From: a virus
IMG/VR virus record: IMGVR_UViG_3300025525_000038
Location: 1-51,790 of that record
Reading direction: 5' to 3' (one strand)
Length of the DNA stretch: 51,790 bases
In this document: positions 1-7,741 of the stretch, piece by piece
Numbering within the stretch: position 1 is the stretch's first letter
Layout: every line of letters starts with the position of its first letter
The notes under the pieces: model-generated
Database searches by the model: none
Told to the model about the DNA's origin: nothing
Seen by the model: the letters and a program-made list of their open reading frames with translations, nothing else
Program-made: the position numbers and the translations under genes

Positions 1-1077
1 GAATACGACGGCGAATCGAGTTGCTTTGCGATGGGAATGCGAATGTATTCGGCAGAAATCGGGCGTTTCCTGAGTGTTGACCCACTATTCGAGGCTATGC
101 CACGACATACCCCCTATCATTATTCCTTTAATTCCCCACTCGTTTGGAAAGACCCTTCGGGGCTGGCACCGGAGAAAGAGAAAGACCAAGACAGGTTGAT
201 GGCGTTATATACTTATGATGTAGAAAGGGCGGAAGCGGCATATCAGGGGGCATTGGTTGAAAGTAACTATAGGTTTATGGAAGCTTGGGCGAATGCGGTG
301 GATAGCTTCTTTGATTTAATGGTCGATTGGAAAAATTCTCCAGAGGCACGTGGTGGCGGTGGCGGCGGTGGAAGGACCGGAGAAGATGGAAGTGGGGAGA
401 ATGGTAGTGGGAATAATGGAAATGAAAGTAACACCACGAATGGTAGCGATGGTAATAAAGCTAACAGCAATGGGGTATCTAAGGAGCCTACACCGTGGGA
501 ACATAAAGGTATTTACTATGAGACAGCAGAAGATTTAGTAGCAGCGACTCAGGGACCCCATCATTATTTCATCCCACCTGATGGATTAGCACATTACGAT
601 AAGCCTGGAATTGTATGTGAAGCCGATTCTTATGGAACATCAAGTTATAATCTATTAGCAAAAATGTATTTCCATTATCAATTTGGTGGCAGAAGTGATT
701 TTATTGTGAATGCCTTCATGCTAAATTTTTCCCACACTAACCAAGGTCAGTTAGGTTTATCTGGCATGTCATTAGGAGAAAGTAGAAACATCAATCTATT
801 TAATGGGGGTAAGTTATCAAAAATCGCATTAGCTTTTGGGAAAGTAGAAATGATGAAAGTAAGTGAAAGTGCATTTGTGATATCTTCTAATCCTTTTGAT
901 ATGAATTTTGAACAAAATGGTAGTTTAAGTAGAAATCTTGGCACTTTTGGGGCAGGTGTAGTTTTTGGTCAATTCTTCAATACACCTATAATGCCTTGGG
1001 CAATTATCAGAAATACTTTTGAAATCGGTGGCAAATTTGATGTCATATTCAATGGAAAAGTATATATAAAGGAGTAA
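1..1077 (+). CDS. RHS-repeat protein, C-terminal part with variable toxin-like tail (5' end outside window)
   Basis: The reading frame is open from base 1, so the start lies upstream. The first 55 residues hold the RHS-associated core (GMRMYSAEIGRFLSVDPL, then YHYSFNSPLVWKDPSGL), which in the family marks the point after which a variable effector follows. A Gly-rich and Asn/Ser-rich low-complexity linker follows at about residues 115-160. The last 190 residues form a separate beta-rich domain that I do not recognise. In known RHS systems the core forms a shell and the tail is a toxin released into a neighbour; toxin activity here is inferred only. The next gene starts 2 nt later behind an AAGGAG site, as expected for an immunity partner. 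Confidence 0.85.
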   Translation, partial: EYDGESSCFAMGMRMYSAEIGRFLSVDPLFEAMPRHTPYHYSFNSPLVWKDPSGLAPEKEKDQDRLMALYTYDVERAEAAYQGALVESNYRFMEAWANAVDSFFDLMVDWKNSPEARGGGGGGGRTGEDGSGENGSGNNGNESNTTNGSDGNKANSNGVSKEPTPWEHKGIYYETAEDLVAATQGPHHYFIPPDGLAHYDKPGIVCEADSYGTSSYNLLAKMYFHYQFGGRSDFIVNAFMLNFSHTNQGQLGLSGMSLGESRNINLFNGGKLSKIALAFGKVEMMKVSESAFVISSNPFDMNFEQNGSLSRNLGTFGAGVVFGQFFNTPIMPWAIIRNTFEIGGKFDVIFNGKVYIKE

Positions 1078-1079
1078 TT

Positions 1080-1511
1080 ATGTATTTTAAAATCATTCTT
1101 TTGGCATTGTTTACTGTAATGATTTTTTCATGCAGTAGCGAGCCATTTGCTAAATTTGCTAATGGTTATGAGATTAATTATGATGCTGGTAGTTATTTTG
1201 CGTTGATGGATACTAATAGCACTATTCATATAAGTAGAGATATAGTAAAATATGGAAGCAACTCGGATTTTATAGTAGCTATTCAAAAACCTGTTTATGA
1301 AATTCAAGATAAACTACGTGAAGAATATCGACCTCTAAAATTTGATGTAAAAAAAACTTTAGTACGACAAAGTAAATTGTACTATTACTGGATAGTGGAA
1401 ATACATACTGATAAAGTACATGGACCAATGAGCCTTGAAGAATTTGCAATAAAATGCAAGGAATTAGGTGTCCCAAGAGATATTAAATTGATAAAATTAA
1501 GTGATAATTGA
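1080..1511 (+). CDS. Small lipoprotein, candidate immunity protein (DUF3997-like)
   Basis: 143 residues. The N-terminus is a lipoprotein signal (hydrophobic stretch, then FSCSS with the lipobox Cys near residue 18). The middle, with YFALMDTNSTIHISRDIV and a later DFIVAIQ, resembles the small DUF3997 lipoproteins from memory. A good AAGGAG site precedes the ATG, and the gene follows the RHS tail by 2 nt, so the two are probably co-transcribed. By position and export signal it could protect the envelope or periplasm from the RHS tail. That role is inferred; an unrelated surface lipoprotein is the alternative. Confidence 0.6.
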   Translation: MYFKIILLALFTVMIFSCSSEPFAKFANGYEINYDAGSYFALMDTNSTIHISRDIVKYGSNSDFIVAIQKPVYEIQDKLREEYRPLKFDVKKTLVRQSKLYYYWIVEIHTDKVHGPMSLEEFAIKCKELGVPRDIKLIKLSDN

Positions 1512-1579
1512 TAATGAATTTATCAACAATTTTGCTTATGCTAATAAGATAAGTCTTCAAAGTAAACACACAATATCGC

Positions 1580-1628
1580 CCCCACGTCAGCCCCGCCACG
1601 AGAGCGGGGTTGTGGGGTATTTTTTATT
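1580..1628 (+). terminator. Strong Rho-independent terminator
   Basis: A two-part GC-rich stem (CCCCAC with GTGGGG, and inside it CCCCGC with GCGGGG) is followed by TATTTTTTATTT on the plus strand. It ends the RHS/lipoprotein unit and also insulates it from the leftward early operon that ends at 1682. Confidence 0.85.
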
Positions 1629-1681
1629 TCTCAAGGAGGGGGTGGGATGAGGTTGAAAGCATGTTAATTTAGATTAGCCTC

Positions 1682-2047
1682 TCATTCGTGAAACATCTTA
1701 TCTTGATTCACAGGTTGATGTCGGCTTAGCACCGGTAATGGATTTTTATTCAGTAGCTTTGCACTAAGCAACTCATCAATCATTTTGCGTAATGTAGATT
1801 CTGCAAGTCGAGTTTCCATCACCAATTTTTGCAGTAAATGCGTGGTATCAACGCATTCATTGATGCGCTTGATGACATAAGGGCGTACCAACTTTGGATT
1901 ATCCAAGCGTGGCACGTAAACAGTTAGTCCCGGTATGCCTATAATTAGTTGTTTGACGGCTTGAAGTCCTGCATTATCGGCAACAAATTTCAGGTTGTCC
2001 GGAAGGTCTTCGTATGTTATTAATGCGACAATATCTTCTTCTTTCAT
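1682..2047 (-). CDS. Mor-like transcription activator
   Basis: 121 residues. The N-terminal half (DLPDNLKFVADNAGLQAVKQ, then GLTVYVPRLDN) matches the pattern of the Mor/C family of Mu-like phages: an LP-x-L start, an alpha/beta dimerisation part and a short Tyr-x-Pro strand. The C-terminal half (about 65-105) has two helices typical of an HTH, with RLAESTLRKMID as recognition helix. In Mu, Mor activates the middle promoter that leads to late transcription. Here it is the last gene of the leftward early operon, a sensible place for a middle/late switch. Similarity is judged by eye; a generic winged-helix regulator is the alternative. Confidence 0.5.
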   Translation of the reverse strand: MKEEDIVALITYEDLPDNLKFVADNAGLQAVKQLIIGIPGLTVYVPRLDNPKLVRPYVIKRINECVDTTHLLQKLVMETRLAESTLRKMIDELLSAKLLNKNPLPVLSRHQPVNQDKMFHE

Positions 2048-2094
2048 GCTGAAAATCTTTGTTGTGGTTGTGCAAATATAGTAAAAAAAGTTTA

Positions 2095-3525
2095 TTAACC
2101 AATTTTCTGTTTATATTCTCTAACTAAATGCGGAACTGATGAAGGTTTCCATTCTACATTTTCGGCAAATACCGTAGCAATAGTTGTAATTTTTTCATCA
2201 GTTTTCGGTTTGTACTTATCCATCAAACGCCAAAAGACCCACTTGGGCTTAAAACCACGCTGAGTAGCTGTAAAATGCAACTTCTTGAATTCACCAACAA
2301 TATTGTTATACTCATTAGCTTTATGAATTTGAGCATCATCAACTTCAATCAATTCAAGCCACTCAGGTGGAATATCCATCGGTAAACGTTCTAAGGAATA
2401 CACTTTGCCTGTCAGCTTATCAAGTGCTTTTACTGTTTTCTTATACTTACCGCTCAATCCCCCCAAAGTCCAATCACGGTCAAATTCTAATTTGCCATGT
2501 GTCATTACTGCATTCGCCCAATCTGAAATGATTGCTTGTTCTTTTCCCTCAGCTGGACGTAACGCTCTACCCCCCATTTGCATAAACAAAGATAGTGATT
2601 CAGTTGGTCGAGCAAGTTGAATAACTTCAATTCCCGGGCAGTCAAAACCTTCTGTTAATATTCCAAAGTTTGAAATCACAGTTATACGCTTATCGGCAAA
2701 GTCCCGGAGAATTGATTTGCGTATTTCATCTGGAGTGTCACCATCAATATGAGCCGCTTTTATCCCTTTACGATTATAACTCTCTACGATATCCTTGCTA
2801 TGTTCGATGTTAATTGCAAAAACAACAGTTTGTTTGCCCTGAAAATACTTCAGGTGGTCTTCAATTAATAGCTCACATGGCATTTTTGCTCGGTAACTTT
2901 CGGCTAATTGTTTCAAATTGTAGTCACCACCTGTTTTCTTTACACCACCCAAATCAACAGGAGCATGAATAAGATATTTCGGTGGTACAAGATTTCCAAG
3001 TTCTATAAGTTCCTTGACCGTGGCGCCGATTACCATATCATCATAAACATCTTTAAATCCCGAACCATTTAACCTTATTGGAGTAGCCGTAACACCCAAC
3101 ACACGCAAAGTAGGCGAATACTTTTTGATTTTATCCCTTATCTTGCCGTATGTGTTGTTTTTTTGGTCATGGTGAGCTTCATCTACAATCATCAATTTAA
3201 ATGGAATATTCAAATCTCTACGGATTAAAGTTTGCACACTTGCCACTTGTACCGGAGCAGAGAGGTTGGGCGTATATCCTGATTTGATAACTCCAACCTC
3301 TAAATTATACCCGTTTTTCAACTTAGCGTATGCCTGACCAATCAATTCTTCACGATGAGCTAATATTAGCACTTTGTGACCTTTGGCAATACAGTCAGAC
3401 ACGATTGAAGAAAAACAATGAGTTTTGCCTGCGCCAGTGGGTAGCACTCCCATGACATTTATATTCGTGCGAAAACTATTATATATTGCTGATTTAAATC
3501 TTGCTTGATAAGGTCTTAACGTCAT
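2095..3525 (-). CDS. SF2 DEAH-box DNA helicase, phage replication
   Basis: 476 residues with a full set of superfamily 2 motifs: Walker A LPTGAGKT (about 28-35), DEAH at 115-118, GVTATP at about 144-149, the strand-separation motif EGFDCPG, and motif VI QMGGRALRP near 315. The length fits compact phage ResIII/SSL2-type helicases without nuclease domains. It probably unwinds DNA during phage replication or recombination. Its start overlaps the stop of the DUF1937-DnaA fusion by 4 nt (ATGA), which suggests coupled translation and perhaps a joint job. Whether it is the replicative helicase or a branch-migration enzyme cannot be told from sequence alone. Confidence 0.9.
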   Translation of the reverse strand: MTLRPYQARFKSAIYNSFRTNINVMGVLPTGAGKTHCFSSIVSDCIAKGHKVLILAHREELIGQAYAKLKNGYNLEVGVIKSGYTPNLSAPVQVASVQTLIRRDLNIPFKLMIVDEAHHDQKNNTYGKIRDKIKKYSPTLRVLGVTATPIRLNGSGFKDVYDDMVIGATVKELIELGNLVPPKYLIHAPVDLGGVKKTGGDYNLKQLAESYRAKMPCELLIEDHLKYFQGKQTVVFAINIEHSKDIVESYNRKGIKAAHIDGDTPDEIRKSILRDFADKRITVISNFGILTEGFDCPGIEVIQLARPTESLSLFMQMGGRALRPAEGKEQAIISDWANAVMTHGKLEFDRDWTLGGLSGKYKKTVKALDKLTGKVYSLERLPMDIPPEWLELIEVDDAQIHKANEYNNIVGEFKKLHFTATQRGFKPKWVFWRLMDKYKPKTDEKITTIATVFAENVEWKPSSVPHLVREYKQKIG

Positions 3526-4199
3526 AATTCTTTTTGTTCTGATAATATTTTTAATGCGTTTTCTTTTACTGCTATGAACTTTTTGTCTTTAGCAACCGAA
3601 TTCAATCTATCGTCGCAAAAAGTCAATGAATGGCAAATTGTGGAATGGTCAGTTCCCATTAAGCGACCAGCTTCGGGATAAGTGATGTGGCTATTCATAA
3701 TCATGAAAATGTATCTTGCTAAGTGTCGTGCATCGGCAATTCTACGAGTTTGTTTTTTGGATAATGTATTTTCTTTTTCGATGCCAACAGCTTTTGAAAC
3801 AACATCAACTATATCTTGGTACGATACTACGATTGAACTTCTGAAACGGTTTTTCTCAGCTTTATATTTCGCTTCCGGTTCATAGAATATGATTTCCTTG
3901 CCGGCTGTTTGGAAATCAGCCAACTCATCAACGACACCCTCGCTTAACTCCCATTGTGGAATACTTGGTATAATAATACCGCCACAAACTTCAATCATAG
4001 CATTGTTCTGTACCTCCCAAAACGATGCTTCGGGAGGTAGATTAAACAATTGAGTTTGAACGTGCCAATGAATTATAGGGCTATAAACAACATATCCTTT
4101 CTTTCGTAGCTCCTCAGATACAATAAGGGCGAAAACATAGCGATGACGCATTTTTGATAGCTTATCGCCTGAATATGGAGTTGCAAGATAGTAAATCAT
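3522..4199 (-). CDS. DUF1937 domain fused to DnaA domain IV
   Basis: 225 residues, two domains. Residues 1-105 (YYLATPYSGD start, SPIIHWH, FWEVQNNAMIEVC, ELSEGVVDEL) match DUF1937, a small Rossmann-like fold related to nucleoside deoxyribosyltransferases. Residues about 125-205 match the DNA-binding domain IV of the bacterial initiator DnaA over its whole length: LSKKQTRRIADARHLARYI, then GRLMGTDHSTICHS against the signature GRDHTTVLHA. Asp, His and the second Thr of the signature are kept, while the Arg of GRDH is Thr. No AAA+ domain is present. Coupled to the helicase gene by a 4-nt overlap, it may be an origin-binding factor. DnaA-like binding is inference from the motif. Confidence 0.85.
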   Translation of the reverse strand: MIYYLATPYSGDKLSKMRHRYVFALIVSEELRKKGYVVYSPIIHWHVQTQLFNLPPEASFWEVQNNAMIEVCGGIIIPSIPQWELSEGVVDELADFQTAGKEIIFYEPEAKYKAEKNRFRSSIVVSYQDIVDVVSKAVGIEKENTLSKKQTRRIADARHLARYIFMIMNSHITYPEAGRLMGTDHSTICHSLTFCDDRLNSVAKDKKFIAVKENALKILSEQKEL

Positions 4200-4200
4200 A

Positions 4201-4719
4201 TTAGTTCAATTTAAATGGTGATACAATAATTGCAGGTTCGACATAAACAGGGCGTGGCTGTTTAGTGCTTGGGTCAATCATAATTAGCCATGTGGCAGAA
4301 AGTCCTTCAGGCTTAAAAAGTCCGTTCGGCTCGGGTTGTGGCATACCGAAGCCGTATCCGCCACCGTTTGCCCATCTATCTCGTTCCAATCTCTCAGGGT
4401 TAGAAAATTGCGTACTGTAAGGAATGCCGTAGCCGATGCACTCCCCAAGATATTGACCAACTTCGCCTGTCATTTCGTTCATCAGATAAGCATGGCAAAT
4501 CAGATTTTCTTGGTCGCAAAGTTCGTAAATCCATTTCAGATTCTTTTTTTCTTGATAATTTACGATTGCAGGAAAGCCCACCTGACGGTTTGCCTCTTGC
4601 ATAATTTGTTCGGTTTGTGCTTGCGATTCTATGTCAGCACTCATTTCAACTTTATTTTCATCGCAGCCCATAAAACTAATGGCAATTAAGCTAATGAATA
4701 AAAACAACACTTTTTTCAT
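4201..4719 (-). CDS. Lipoprotein of unknown function
   Basis: 172 residues. The signal peptide ends in a lipobox (ISFMGC, Cys near residue 19), followed by an acidic stretch and a domain with several Cys residues (ELCDQENLICHAYLMN, LGECIGYG) and a GGGYGFGMPQPEP segment. An AAGGAG site precedes the ATG. It sits 1 nt after the DUF1937-DnaA gene within the early operon, so it is phage-encoded and exported. Phage lipoproteins in early operons can alter the infected cell's envelope, for example superinfection exclusion; nothing in the sequence proves that here. I do not recognise the family. Confidence 0.7.
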   Translation of the reverse strand: MKKVLFLFISLIAISFMGCDENKVEMSADIESQAQTEQIMQEANRQVGFPAIVNYQEKKNLKWIYELCDQENLICHAYLMNEMTGEVGQYLGECIGYGIPYSTQFSNPERLERDRWANGGGYGFGMPQPEPNGLFKPEGLSATWLIMIDPSTKQPRPVYVEPAIIVSPFKLN

Positions 4720-4736
4720 AAAATTCTCCTTAATTA

Positions 4737-5078
4737 TTAATTTGATTTGTATTTACATTCGCGGATGAAATCACGCAAAAAGCCTGATAAGTATTTATCC
4801 TCGTCAAAATTCGCAAAGTCCTGAGAAACGATATTTTTTAAAGCTTGTTTTCCGCTTTCGTCGGCATTTTGATATTCTTTGTAATATTTAAGAGCGGATT
4901 GGCGTTTGCCTTCAACATAGCTTTGCGTTTGCTCAAATACTTTACGTTTGGCATCTTGTTTGGCAGCGTAAATCGTCTCGGTTTGGTGAACTCCTATCCA
5001 GCCAAAAGCGTAGCTTAGTCCAATTATCCCCCCGATAATCAGAACGATAGCAAGTATTGTTATAATTGTACTTTTCAT
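4737..5078 (-). CDS. Small single-span membrane protein with helical tail
   Basis: 113 residues. One N-terminal membrane segment (about 4-26, very Ile/Leu/Gly rich) is followed by a charged, probably helical cytoplasmic or periplasmic part rich in Lys, Gln and Glu. Its layout (anchor plus amphipathic helix) resembles several phage LemA- or Rz-like proteins, but no family motif is seen. It lies 17 nt before the lipoprotein gene, and the two could act together at the membrane. Function unknown. Confidence 0.65.
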   Translation of the reverse strand: MKSTIITILAIVLIIGGIIGLSYAFGWIGVHQTETIYAAKQDAKRKVFEQTQSYVEGKRQSALKYYKEYQNADESGKQALKNIVSQDFANFDEDKYLSGFLRDFIRECKYKSN

Positions 5079-5079
5079 C

Positions 5080-5718
5080 TTAGTTCTCTACTTCTTCAAG
5101 TTCTTCGACTTCTTCAGGTTCTGTTGTTTCAAACGGATTGTCATTATCTTCGACTTCATCATTTTGTTCTTCGGGTTGAACTTCAATTGATACTGACTTA
5201 TCGAACAAACCACCGTCAACTACAGGTTCGGTATGTACTAACTTTCCTGAAGGAATGCCATAGTATTCAATCACTCCATCTTCGTAATTTTCAACTCGGC
5301 GAACTGACAAGGTTTGAACTTCTTTACCTACACGATATTTCCGAGATAAGGCACGGCGTTCATTGTCTTGCTCTTCGATTTCCTTTTTCAACCGTGTTGC
5401 AGAACGTTTGTAGCCATCCATTTCAGATTCTAATTTGTCAATGGAGCTATCCATAGCGGTGATTTGTTCTGCCAAAGTTGTTAGTTCTTCTTCTGAGAAT
5501 TCAACTTCAATATCAATAGTTGTAGCTTTACCGCGATTTTCATCAATGGCTTCTTCAGGTGGTGTGTCGGGGTCGGATTCTACTTTTGATTCGGATTCAT
5601 TACCTTCCCCAAATTCATCTGAGAATTCGTCAATTGTTTCCGGGTCATTAGGTTCTGAATATGATTTCATATTACCGTTTACAACGGCATTATCAATTAT
5701 TTTTGCTTCGATAGGCAT
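5080..5718 (-). CDS. Highly acidic coiled-coil protein
   Basis: 212 residues, extremely acidic at both ends (N-terminal ESESKVESDPDTPPEE; the C-terminus ends in EPEEVEELEEVEN). The middle (about 70-120) is a heptad-rich coiled coil with Leu, Ile and Met at spaced positions, ending in a basic stretch. The ATG follows a clear AAGGAG. The mix of acidic tails and a coiled coil is seen in phage single-strand-binding or scaffold-like early proteins and in DNA mimics, but no family is recognised. The gene ends 1 nt from the membrane protein gene. Confidence 0.65.
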   Translation of the reverse strand: MPIEAKIIDNAVVNGNMKSYSEPNDPETIDEFSDEFGEGNESESKVESDPDTPPEEAIDENRGKATTIDIEVEFSEEELTTLAEQITAMDSSIDKLESEMDGYKRSATRLKKEIEEQDNERRALSRKYRVGKEVQTLSVRRVENYEDGVIEYYGIPSGKLVHTEPVVDGGLFDKSVSIEVQPEEQNDEVEDNDNPFETTEPEEVEELEEVEN

Positions 5719-5809
5719 AAAAATCTCCTTATTATTATTATTAGATTTCGCATTTTGCGATGTGCAAAAAGCGGTATATGATTAGTTAATTGTTTGAACA
5801 TGATTTTTA

Positions 5810-6160
5810 TTAATAATTAATTGCATCTATAATCTCATTTATGAATAGTGGTTCTGTGATTATTTCGTAGCCGTAGCCATTAATTTCTGCATTGGTTAAT
5901 AATCTATCAGAATATTCACTGTCGTAAGGTCTATACTCAGGCTTAAACCAAACTTTCATCCGCTTACGAAGATTAGCACGTTTTGACAGGCTTGGCATAC
6001 CGTAAGTGGCATATCTGCAACGTATTTCGTATTCCTCTTGAAAGAATTTGTAAATCATATGGGGGCTAATGGACCCGTCTCGGGGACTGAAACATACCTG
6101 ATGCGGTCTGTTGTGACCGTTATACTGAACGAAAACGATATTATCTTTGGTGATTTTCAT
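5810..6160 (-). CDS. Hypothetical protein
   Basis: 116 residues, soluble, with aromatic-rich segments (YKFFQEEYEIRCRYATYG) and a basic patch (KRANLRKRMKVWFKPEYRP). The patch could contact nucleic acid. The start codon overlaps the stop of the metallopeptidase-like gene by 4 nt, so the two are translationally coupled. The 91 nt after it contain a weak TTTTGC/GCAAAA hairpin before the next gene. No family recognised. Confidence 0.6.
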   Translation of the reverse strand: MKITKDNIVFVQYNGHNRPHQVCFSPRDGSISPHMIYKFFQEEYEIRCRYATYGMPSLSKRANLRKRMKVWFKPEYRPYDSEYSDRLLTNAEINGYGYEIITEPLFINEIIDAINY

Positions 6161-6447
6161 TGCTTTGCGTCACCTCCAATAATGTCAGGAATACCACCCC
6201 AATTGTCTTGAATAGCTGTAAACAGACCGACTGACAATCTATGCACTTGGTCTTCAGTTAATCCTAATTTTAATTGATAATCTACGACATGAATAGTTTC
6301 ATGCAAAAGTGTTTCTTTTTGCTCGTCGGTACTAAGACCACCGTTGATGTAAATTTTACAAGCCTTATTGTCGATTTCGCCAATATTAGACATCATTGGC
6401 GAATCGTTTAATATCAATACTTCGTAATTCTTTCCTAAGATTTTCAT
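6157..6447 (-). CDS. Small zinc-metallopeptidase-like protein (HExxH)
   Basis: 96 residues. The only clear motif is HETIHVVD at residues 49-56, the HExxH zinc site of gluzincin-type peptidases, preceded by a beta strand (KIYINGG) and followed by a helix that often carries the third ligand. This compact layout is that of the DUF955/ImmA-IrrE or SprT-like minimal peptidases found in phages, where they cut repressors or other regulators. A role in cleaving a regulator is inference. It is coupled to the following gene by ATGA overlap. An inactive remnant cannot be excluded. Confidence 0.6.
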   Translation of the reverse strand: MKILGKNYEVLILNDSPMMSNIGEIDNKACKIYINGGLSTDEQKETLLHETIHVVDYQLKLGLTEDQVHRLSVGLFTAIQDNWGGIPDIIGGDAKQ

Positions 6448-6482
6448 ATTTTCCTTTAAAATTTAATTGGCATTAACTTGAC

Positions 6483-6899
6483 TCATTGTTTTTGCTCCGG
6501 TATTTCAATTGGAGTAAAATTCTTTCTATTTTCCCACGCAAGACCGCGATATATTGATATTGGATTTACTCCCCAAGTGCCGTTCACGTCGGGAGTATAA
6601 GGTGCAGATTCTCGAATTGTCACTATTGAAAATTCGCTATTAATTGTTTTTCCCTCGATAATAAATTTGACTTTAATATGCACATAAACCAAATTTACAG
6701 CACTTCGGCTACTGCGTATTTGGAGTTGCTTCAAATCCATTTGCGAGAAAGCATCAATAAGCCATTGTTGGGCGTTATCAGTGGTTTGTACCCAAGTGAT
6801 TTGACAAAGTTTTAGCATAGTTTCATAATCTTTACGTCGCCATGCTGATAAGAAATCGAACGCTGTACGCTCGGGAGTGTTAATTGCAGGTAATTTCAT
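6483..6899 (-). CDS. Hypothetical protein, possibly NTF2/SnoaL-like
   Basis: 138 residues. The start (TAFDFLSAWRRKDYETMLKLC) and the following beta strands fit the cone-shaped NTF2-like fold, in which an N-terminal helix pair precedes a curved sheet: a FLxAWxxxDYxxM pattern is common there. No catalytic residues stand out. It lies 17 nt after the HNH gene in the operon. The fold assignment is weak and function is unknown. Confidence 0.5.
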   Translation of the reverse strand: MKLPAINTPERTAFDFLSAWRRKDYETMLKLCQITWVQTTDNAQQWLIDAFSQMDLKQLQIRSSRSAVNLVYVHIKVKFIIEGKTINSEFSIVTIRESAPYTPDVNGTWGVNPISIYRGLAWENRKNFTPIEIPEQKQ

Positions 6900-6916
6900 T
6901 ATGTTCCTTTTTTTGT

Positions 6917-7213
6917 TTAATTAATTAGTGATAATTGATTTTTATTATTTCCATAAATACGCTTGTGTATATGATGCTTTCGGTCATGATTCAGATGACA
7001 CCGTTGGCATAAAGCAGCAAGATTTGAAAATCGGTTATTGCTTTTGCGTTGGTCAATATGAGCAACCGTTAAAATCACTTTCGAGCCCGTGACCGGATGA
7101 GGTTCGTAATTAACTGCTCCGCACCATTCGCAACGGTTATCCGCACGTTTGAAGCGAATCAAACGGCTGATGAGTTTCCACTTCGGGTGATATTCTTTAT
7201 AATCAATTGGCAT
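6917..7213 (-). CDS. HNH endonuclease
   Basis: 98 residues. Two zinc knuckles (CEWC at 28-31 and CQRC at 69-72) bracket the HNH core: AHIDQRKSNNRFSNLAALCQ with the metal-binding His at 52, the Asn of the loop, and the final His in RCHLNHD. This is a standard small phage HNH nuclease; in many phages such proteins assist DNA packaging with the terminase or act as free-standing homing nucleases. Here it sits among replication and recombination genes. An intercistronic hairpin (7244-7293) precedes it. Start codon chosen as the first ATG; no strong Shine-Dalgarno sequence. Confidence 0.9.
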   Translation of the reverse strand: MPIDYKEYHPKWKLISRLIRFKRADNRCEWCGAVNYEPHPVTGSKVILTVAHIDQRKSNNRFSNLAALCQRCHLNHDRKHHIHKRIYGNNKNQLSLIN

Positions 7214-7243
7214 ATTGCTCTATCTTTGTTTTAAAAACCTCTC

Positions 7244-7293
7244 CCCGACGTGGTGTTAATATTGTGGATATTTTTAAGGATGCCCACGCCGGG
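7244..7293. repeat. Intercistronic hairpin element, copy 1
   Basis: Ten-base arms CCCGACGTGG (7244-7253) and CCACGCCGGG (7284-7293) pair perfectly as RNA on the minus strand with one G-U, around a 30-nt loop. It lies between the stop of the 7311-7652 gene and the start of the HNH gene. Copy 2 at 7676-7733 has the same stem with two exchanged base pairs. Confidence 0.7.
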
Positions 7294-7310
7294 AAGTGGT
7301 GTTAGTTAAT

Positions 7311-7652
7311 TCAAAATAAATTCATTTGCATATTGCAGATTAAATCAATTTCTGCTCTAATTGTTTTATCATGTTCAAAGGCTTTAACTAATCTGTGAAA
7401 TTTTATGCTTTTACGTTTCACTCTTTTGATGGTGTCTTTTATACCGTCCATCAAAAAGTCGAAGCTTTCACCATTTTTAGAGCATGGACTCATAGACCCT
7501 GAATCGTTAACCTGAACGTTGTAACCAACATAGTATTTACCGTCTATTACAGCGTAGTTTAGTTCAAAAGATTCCCTCTTTCGTGGTCGAAAATACAAAG
7601 TCGAATAGTTGGTACATACACCATGTTCGTTCCAATTGTATTCTGTTGTCAT
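7311..7652 (-). CDS. Hypothetical protein flanked by twin hairpins
   Basis: 113 residues starting at MTTEYNWNEHGV. The ATG at 7652 is preferred over the upstream in-frame ATG because TAAGGA sits about 9 nt ahead of it, and the longer version would translate the hairpin. The protein is mixed alpha/beta with aromatic and basic residues (YFRPRKRESFELNYAVIDGK) and a basic helix IKRVKRKSIKFHRL that could bind nucleic acid. The gene is bracketed by two matching hairpin elements, so it may be an exchangeable cassette. Family not recognised. Confidence 0.65.
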   Translation of the reverse strand: MTTEYNWNEHGVCTNYSTLYFRPRKRESFELNYAVIDGKYYVGYNVQVNDSGSMSPCSKNGESFDFLMDGIKDTIKRVKRKSIKFHRLVKAFEHDKTIRAEIDLICNMQMNLF

Positions 7653-7675
7653 TTTAATTTTCCTTATAAATAACA

Positions 7676-7733
7676 CCCGACACGGTGCCGCAATCGAGGA
7701 AGTTGGGAGTTCTTTTATGATTTCCGTGCCGGG
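7676..7733. repeat. Intercistronic hairpin element, copy 2
   Basis: Arms CCCGACACGG (7676-7685) and CCGTGCCGGG (7724-7733) with a 38-nt loop. Compared with copy 1, the two central pairs are swapped (GT/AC becomes AC/GT) with pairing kept, and the G-U is at the same place. It begins 8 nt after the RusA stop on the minus strand and ends 24 nt before the next start. Confidence 0.7.
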
Positions 7734-7741
7734 CATTGTGG

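Noticed and set aside
1519-1528. DnaA-box-like TTATCAACA, and TGTGGATAT at 7263
   Set aside because: Single near-matches expected by chance in AT-rich DNA; no cluster.
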